Assembly (NCBI GenBank): GCA_036514535.1
Contig: DATBWZ010000023.1
Span: forward strand, 1-9,751
Origin: DATBWZ01 sp036514535
Lineage (GTDB): Bacteria; JAMCPX01; DATBWZ01
Length of the DNA stretch: 9,751 bases
Reading direction: 5' to 3'
Made by a program: the position numbers and the translations under genes. Under the pieces are notes generated by a model. It had not been told where the DNA came from. It searched no databases and worked only from the letters and a program-made list of their open reading frames with translations. Each line of letters opens with the position of its first letter. Position 1 is the stretch's first letter. Of the stretch, positions 6,711 to 9,751 are shown piece by piece.

Positions 6711-6725
6711 TATGGGAAGTGTCCC
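6709..6725 (-). repeat. Right terminal inverted repeat of the RAYT element
   Basis: AATATGGGAAGTGTCCC is the complement of the left repeat at 5979-5995 with one mismatch. It contains the last two bases of the transposase stop codon and the ATG (6712) of the downstream repair gene. Confidence 0.75.
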
Positions 6726-7227
6726 CTATGGAATAATAAGATTACGGATTGGCTGGTGCGGGGTTGTAAAATCCGCAAGGGGCGCTGAAAGGATTTTTAT
6801 CGGATTCAAATCAAAGATTAAGTTGATAAACGAAATTACCGGAATTTTTCCGGAGGCATTTTATTCTTCTGATAAAGTTAAAAGAGAATTAATTGAGATT
6901 GACAGTTATTTAAGCCTAAGGACAAAACATATTAATATTAAGGTAAATTCTGCAGTCCTGACTCCCTTTCAGTTGAGGGTATTTAAAGCGCTTTCGCGTG
7001 TTGGGTATGGAAAGACGACCACTTACGAAGCCCTTGCCGCAATGACGGGTGTTCATGGTGCAGCAAGGGCTGTAGGGAATGCTCTTGCGCGCAATCCATT
7101 TCCGCTTGCGATCCCCTGTCACAGGGTGATTAGAAAGTGCGGCAGCAATGGAGGATTCTCCTCCCCAAGCGGCAGCCGGTTAAAGAAACTGTTGATAACT
7201 CTTGAGAAAAGAGGTAAAAAAGCTTAA
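6712..7227 (+). CDS. ogt: Methylated-DNA--protein-cysteine methyltransferase (Ogt/MGMT type), 5' end altered
   Basis: This suicide repair protein moves the alkyl group from O6-alkylguanine to its own cysteine. The C-terminal ATase domain is complete (about 83-168): LTPFQLRVFKAL, YGKTTTYEALA (99-109), the DNA-binding helix with the arginine finger in ARAVGNALARNP (R119), the active-site IPCHRVI with C136, then GGFSSPSG (147-154) and the closing LITLEK. The N-terminal domain is short. IGWCGVVKSARG (13-24) matches the family's first beta-hairpin, normally preceded by a few residues and a Met. Here the only ATG (6712) lies in the terminal repeat of the transposase element, so the first five residues (MGSVP) are element-encoded. 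No in-frame ATG, GTG or TTG occurs between 6712 and the TTG at about 6823, which would be too far inside. No clear Shine-Dalgarno is present; one base separates the ATG from the transposase stop, so reinitiation coupling is likely. It is probably still functional, as the core is intact. Confidence 0.85.
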   Translation: MGSVPYGIIRLRIGWCGVVKSARGAERIFIGFKSKIKLINEITGIFPEAFYSSDKVKRELIEIDSYLSLRTKHINIKVNSAVLTPFQLRVFKALSRVGYGKTTTYEALAAMTGVHGAARAVGNALARNPFPLAIPCHRVIRKCGSNGGFSSPSGSRLKKLLITLEKRGKKA

Positions 7228-7435
7228 TTTTTGCGGTATGGTGGCACAATTTTTGCAATTTCTTTGCAGGTTGCATTGAAAGATTTTTAAAACATTTATA
7301 AAAAAGACATTTCCCCTTGAACCCAGTTAAAATAAGCATTTCCGGCAAATGAACCTTTATAAATTCTCTGTATAAAAATTAGGCAATTCCTTAGGAACAC
7401 AGTAAATTTCAACAGCAGAATTTTTTGCATGCGTT

Positions 7436-7444
7436 TTATCCACA
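7436..7444 (+). promoter_or_regulatory. DnaA box 1 (perfect consensus)
   Basis: TTATCCACA matches the high-affinity DnaA-box consensus exactly. It is the first of three in 35 bp, and its start is 12 nt from that of the next box. Confidence 0.65.
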
Positions 7445-7447
7445 GCG

Positions 7448-7456
7448 TTATCCACA
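7448..7456 (+). promoter_or_regulatory. DnaA box 2 (perfect consensus)
   Basis: A second exact TTATCCACA in the same orientation, 3 nt after the first. Its GTTATCC (7447-7453) also forms a perfect 7-bp dyad with GGATAAC (7465-7471). Confidence 0.65.
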
Positions 7457-7461
7457 ATTGA

Positions 7462-7470
7462 TGAGGATAA
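7462..7470 (-). promoter_or_regulatory. DnaA box 3 (one mismatch, inverted)
   Basis: The minus strand reads TTATCCTCA, 8 of 9 matches to the consensus, in opposite orientation to boxes 1 and 2. A weaker candidate (7 of 9) is on the minus strand at 7521-7513. Confidence 0.45.
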
Positions 7471-7550
7471 CTAAAAATCCTGCAACTCAGAATTTATAAT
7501 ATTTCATGAATCCGTGGTTAATTTTTACTGGTAATTGCAAAAAACAATCT

Positions 7551-8327
7551 TTACGGAAATCTTTTTTTGGCGGCTTCCCAGAGGTGGTCAAGTTCATTTG
7601 ATCTTGCGTTATTTACGCTGCGTTTTTGCATTCCAAGATAATCCTCAATAAATTTAAACCGTTTTTTAAATTTCTTGTTCGTTTCCCTTAAGGCGAACTC
7701 CGGATTAACCCCGAGCCACCTGGAGATGTTAACCAGAGAAAAGAATACATCGCCCAGTTCCGCAACGATGTTCTTTTTATTCCTTTTTTTAACCGCTTTT
7801 TTGCATTCAACGAACTCTTCTTCCATCTTTTTAATCACACTTTTAAAGTTTTCCCAGTCAAATCCGACATGGGAAGCTTTTTGTCCTATTCTGAATGCCT
7901 GGAGGAGCGCCGGCAGTTTTTTAGGGATGCCATCCAGAAGATGCTTTCTTCCCTCTGCGTGCTTGATCCTTCCCCATTTCTTCAGCACATCATCGGATGT
8001 TTTTGCGATCTCGTTTCCGAAGACATGCGGATGCCTCCGGACCATCTTCCGGTTAATGGTGCTGATTACATCTTTAATTGTAAACTGTTTCTTTTCTGCG
8101 GCTATACGGGAGAGAAAAACGACCTGCATAAGAAGGTCGCCCAGTTCGTCCATCAGGGCATCAGGACTGCCGCTCTCAATTGCGTCCACAACCTCGTAAG
8201 CCTCTTCAATCACATACTGCCTGAGGCTTACGAAGGTTTGCTCCCTGTCCCATGGGCATCCCTGTTTGCTGCGAAGTTTTTTCATGATTTTTATGAGGTT
8301 GATGAACTCTTTTGCGCTTAGAGGCAT
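7551..8327 (-). CDS. mazG: MazG nucleoside triphosphate pyrophosphohydrolase
   Basis: This 258-residue protein has the tandem two-domain build of MazG (263 residues in E. coli), a cytoplasmic house-cleaning enzyme that hydrolyses (d)NTPs to monophosphates and pyrophosphate, removing aberrant nucleotides and damping stringent signalling. Domain 1 begins with CPWDREQTFVSL (24-35) and has the Mg-binding set E41, E42, E45 and E61, D64 (EEAYE then DELGD). RRHPHVFG (97-104), KKWGRIK (116-122), LDGIPKKLPALLQA (131-144) and VGFDW (154-158) are strict family landmarks. Domain 2 repeats the pattern (EEEFVE 169-174, then ELGDVFF 190-196) and ends with TNKKFKKRF (216-224). Both metal sites appear intact. 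The ATG at 8327 gives the usual distance to CPWD but has no clear Shine-Dalgarno. It is divergent from the downstream lipoprotein gene and convergent with the MGMT gene. Confidence 0.95.
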   Translation of the reverse strand: MPLSAKEFINLIKIMKKLRSKQGCPWDREQTFVSLRQYVIEEAYEVVDAIESGSPDALMDELGDLLMQVVFLSRIAAEKKQFTIKDVISTINRKMVRRHPHVFGNEIAKTSDDVLKKWGRIKHAEGRKHLLDGIPKKLPALLQAFRIGQKASHVGFDWENFKSVIKKMEEEFVECKKAVKKRNKKNIVAELGDVFFSLVNISRWLGVNPEFALRETNKKFKKRFKFIEDYLGMQKRSVNNARSNELDHLWEAAKKRFP

Positions 8328-8399
8328 TTATTTATAAATTACAGGCTTTGTCCAAATTATTCAAGAAAAATTAACCCCAACAAACAAAAAATTTTAGAG

Positions 8400-8428
8400 T
8401 TGACAATGTAAAAACATCGTGCTATAAA
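8400..8428 (+). promoter_or_regulatory. Strong sigma-70 promoter with extended -10
   Basis: TTGACA (8400-8405) and TATAAA (8423-8428) are exactly 17 nt apart, and TGC precedes the -10 as an extended element. Predicted transcription start is near 8435, about 25 nt before the lipoprotein ATG at 8460. It is the best promoter in the window. Confidence 0.75.
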
Positions 8429-8449
8429 GAAATAAATTTTGATATATAT

Positions 8450-8457
8450 GGAGGGAG
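8450..8457 (+). promoter_or_regulatory. Ribosome binding site of the long lipoprotein
   Basis: GGAGGGAG with the ATG at 8460 five nt after GGAGG. It fixes the start at 8460 against an in-frame TTG at 8439, which lies upstream of this site and near the predicted transcript start. Confidence 0.8.
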
Positions 8458-8459
8458 TT

Positions 8460-9719
8460 ATGAAAATAAAAAAGATTTCAGGAATGTCTTTATTGTCCCA
8501 GGTATTCATTCTCCTTATACCATTATTCTTCTTCACCAGCTGCAGTAAAGAAAGGTGTCATTCCGTCCCTCTGGTTCAGGAAGCTGATGTTATTATAACA
8601 AGTTCTGGACTTGAAAACCCAAATCAGAGACAGAAGGCAACCGATTTATACAACAGGGCTCTTGCCTGCGGAGAAACGCTTCCAGATGCTGAAAATGCAT
8701 TCGTTCAGTCCCATGCCAATTTCGGGCTTGCGATGATAAATGCATTTGATGCTATGAGCCTTGTGGACACTATGGTCAGCAGCGTAAGCGAAGGGACCAG
8801 CTGCGGAACAAGCGGGATAAGTTGCGGTGGGGGAGGCGGTTCGGGCTGTCCCGACTTCCTCGGGACAGGGGGAATGAGCTGTTCGGGGTCATCAGGATCG
8901 TGCAGTATCGGAAAATTGCGCTCCCTGAAAGACATTAACAAACACCGTTCACAGTTAGTGTTTGCCGGTTTTTTAAACGGCATTATTTATTTTTCTCCAT
9001 TTTTATTTCTCCTTGGTTTCCGTGTATTGCGGGCATTAAGAAAACGGAGAGCTGACTTTCCGACAATGTTTGTGATTATGGTATTCTTTTCATCTTTAAT
9101 GCTTACAGGTCTTGGCCAGAAGCAGAATGAAAATGGATGTCAGCCTGTAGATCTCGGGGATCTTCCAAAGTTCCTTGATGATGCCGCCGATCAAATTTTA
9201 ACCCCTATAATAAACGAACTTACAGAGGTTGCAAAATACAAAGAGTTTTCTATTAATATTCAATCGGCAAAACTAAATATCTTCAGCGACAGCCCCTTTA
9301 CACCCAATGTCGCTGACGATCCCCTGTATATTGATCTTAAGGGAAACTACGACTATGGGGATGTTGTGCTCCTGCTCGGGACCTTCCAGGGGCTGACCGG
9401 TCTTTCCAAAATAATATTTGCATACGATATCATTGAGCCTTTGCTTGCGTATATAACTGCGCCCGACTGCACCCCTAATCCGCTGACTGTTCCGGGCTTC
9501 GGCGAAGCGGTTGCAACCGTGAGTGAAGTGGCAAATATCAGGGCGTTCCTCGCTTCCTCATTGGGCAGTTTTGCAGGAGCATTCAATTATATAATATCGG
9601 AGCGGGTGTCTCAGAACGCACATCTGTTCGGATATACAGACAGCGGAATTGACGCAAGATCTGACGCAAACGAACTGAATTATGATGCAGCCAATTCAAA
9701 ACCCGATCCAGATGGTTAA
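8460..9719 (+). CDS. Unrecognised lipoprotein with Gly/Cys-rich linker and two membrane segments
   Basis: I do not recognise this 419-residue protein. It begins with a signal peptide (basic MKIKK, hydrophobic 10-25) and a lipobox FTSC with the lipidated Cys at 28. Residues 38-105 look helical and TPR-like. Residues 108-150 form a linker of Gly, Ser and Cys (Cys 115, 122, 130, 141, 148). Two hydrophobic spans follow, about 166-188 and 199-219, separated by a very basic turn (RVLRALRKRR), so on the positive-inside rule that turn would face the cytoplasm. Residues 225-419 are soluble-looking, with short hydrophobic patches (301-330, 361-379) and an Asp/Asn-rich end. A lipid anchor plus inner-membrane spans is unusual and implies an inner-membrane protein, or an uncleaved first segment. 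The gene has a strong promoter and ribosome binding site, so it is likely well expressed. Nothing in the context defines its function. Confidence 0.75.
   Translation: MKIKKISGMSLLSQVFILLIPLFFFTSCSKERCHSVPLVQEADVIITSSGLENPNQRQKATDLYNRALACGETLPDAENAFVQSHANFGLAMINAFDAMSLVDTMVSSVSEGTSCGTSGISCGGGGGSGCPDFLGTGGMSCSGSSGSCSIGKLRSLKDINKHRSQLVFAGFLNGIIYFSPFLFLLGFRVLRALRKRRADFPTMFVIMVFFSSLMLTGLGQKQNENGCQPVDLGDLPKFLDDAADQILTPIINELTEVAKYKEFSINIQSAKLNIFSDSPFTPNVADDPLYIDLKGNYDYGDVVLLLGTFQGLTGLSKIIFAYDIIEPLLAYITAPDCTPNPLTVPGFGEAVATVSEVANIRAFLASSLGSFAGAFNYIISERVSQNAHLFGYTDSGIDARSDANELNYDAANSKPDPDG
8846..8868. repeat. Perfect 9-bp hairpin inside a coding sequence
   Basis: CTGTCCCGA (8846-8854) and TCGGGACAG (8860-8868) are perfect complements around a 5-nt loop. 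It lies within the Gly/Cys-rich linker of the lipoprotein gene and encodes about CPDFLGT. There is no U-run after it, so it is not a terminator. It could be a small palindromic repeat or an mRNA structure. Confidence 0.6.
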
Positions 9720-9751
9720 ACTTCCGGCAAACTATCCGGTCCCGCCGGGCA

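Larger units (their letters stand above)
5979..6725 (+). mobile_element. IS200-like / RAYT element with inverted terminal repeats
   Basis: A single transposase gene is tightly enclosed by a 17-bp inverted repeat: left 5979-5995 (GGGACACTCCCCATATT), right 6709-6725 (complement reads GGGACACTTCCCATATT), 16 of 17 matching. The right copy overlaps the transposase stop codon. Each copy can also form a small hairpin of its own (GGG...CCC). The outer flanks share ATGGAA (5972-5977 and 6728-6733). REP-associated tyrosine transposases are known to lie between such short palindromes, so the boundaries are well supported. Whether the unit still moves cannot be read from one copy. Confidence 0.75.
7228..7550. 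other. AT-rich convergent intergenic region with DnaA boxes
   Basis: This 323-nt non-coding gap lies between two convergent genes, the MGMT gene and mazG. No ORF with family character is seen. It is rich in A and T runs, for example around 7281-7307 and 7491-7530, and TTGCA recurs near 7254, 7264, 7271, 7426 and 7535 (complement). The main structure is the DnaA-box cluster at 7436-7470. No strong terminator (GC stem plus T-run) was found for either gene, although convergent genes normally have one. Confidence 0.6.

Noticed and set aside
7675..8321. Two plus-strand frames over mazG
   Set aside because: Both are antisense to strictly conserved MazG motifs and have low-complexity Ser/Phe-rich translations.
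8805..8910. Metallothionein-like metal-binding domain from the Cys/Gly linker
   Set aside because: The cysteines are widely spaced, with no CxC or CxxC pairs, so metal binding cannot be supported.
9722..9751. CCGGC...GCCGG stem at the right edge as a terminator
   Set aside because: Only 5 bp with a 15-nt loop, and the sequence that would show a T-run lies beyond the window.

Overview
The window looks like a bacterial chromosome segment from an anaerobe of the Desulfobacterota (deltaproteobacterial) type. This rests on gene content: a nitroreductase next to a two-cluster ferredoxin, an acyl-CoA dehydrogenase with an SCP-x-type thiolase, and an IS200-like REP-associated transposase of a type common in that group. 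No taxonomic marker gene is present, so the assignment is weak. No rRNA, tRNA or CRISPR was seen.

Region 1 (1-3821, minus strand) is a tight five-gene operon, read from right to left: nitroreductase, 2x[4Fe-4S] ferredoxin, extended short-chain dehydrogenase (SDR), SCP-x-like thiolase, and an acyl-CoA dehydrogenase cut by the left window edge. Gaps are 17 nt or less, one junction overlaps by 4 nt (GTGA), and a plausible extended -10 promoter lies at 3887-3915. Together the genes suggest a beta-oxidation-like route for an unknown acyl-CoA, with its own electron-transfer pair. The SDR is preceded by a run of ten G that may make its translation slippage-prone.

Region 2 (4043-5903, minus strand) holds an RhlE-type DEAD-box RNA helicase and a small TPR-like lipoprotein.

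Region 3 (about 5979-6725) is a compact REP-associated tyrosine transposase (RAYT) gene bounded by 17-bp inverted repeats. Its right end runs directly into an Ogt/MGMT-type DNA repair methyltransferase gene (6712-7227). The only usable start codon for that gene lies inside the element's terminal repeat, one base after the transposase stop codon.

Region 4 (7228-7550) is a non-coding, AT-rich gap between the convergent repair gene and mazG. It carries two perfect DnaA boxes and a third with one mismatch within 35 bp, making it a candidate replication origin or DnaA-binding locus. No promoter role is expected between convergent genes.

Region 5 (7551-9719) holds mazG (minus strand), then a near-consensus extended -10 promoter driving an unrecognised 419-residue lipoprotein. 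That protein has a Gly/Ser/Cys-rich linker, a perfect 9-bp DNA hairpin inside the coding sequence, and two apparent membrane segments. MazG and MGMT both protect DNA from damaged or alkylated bases, and they flank the DnaA-box cluster.
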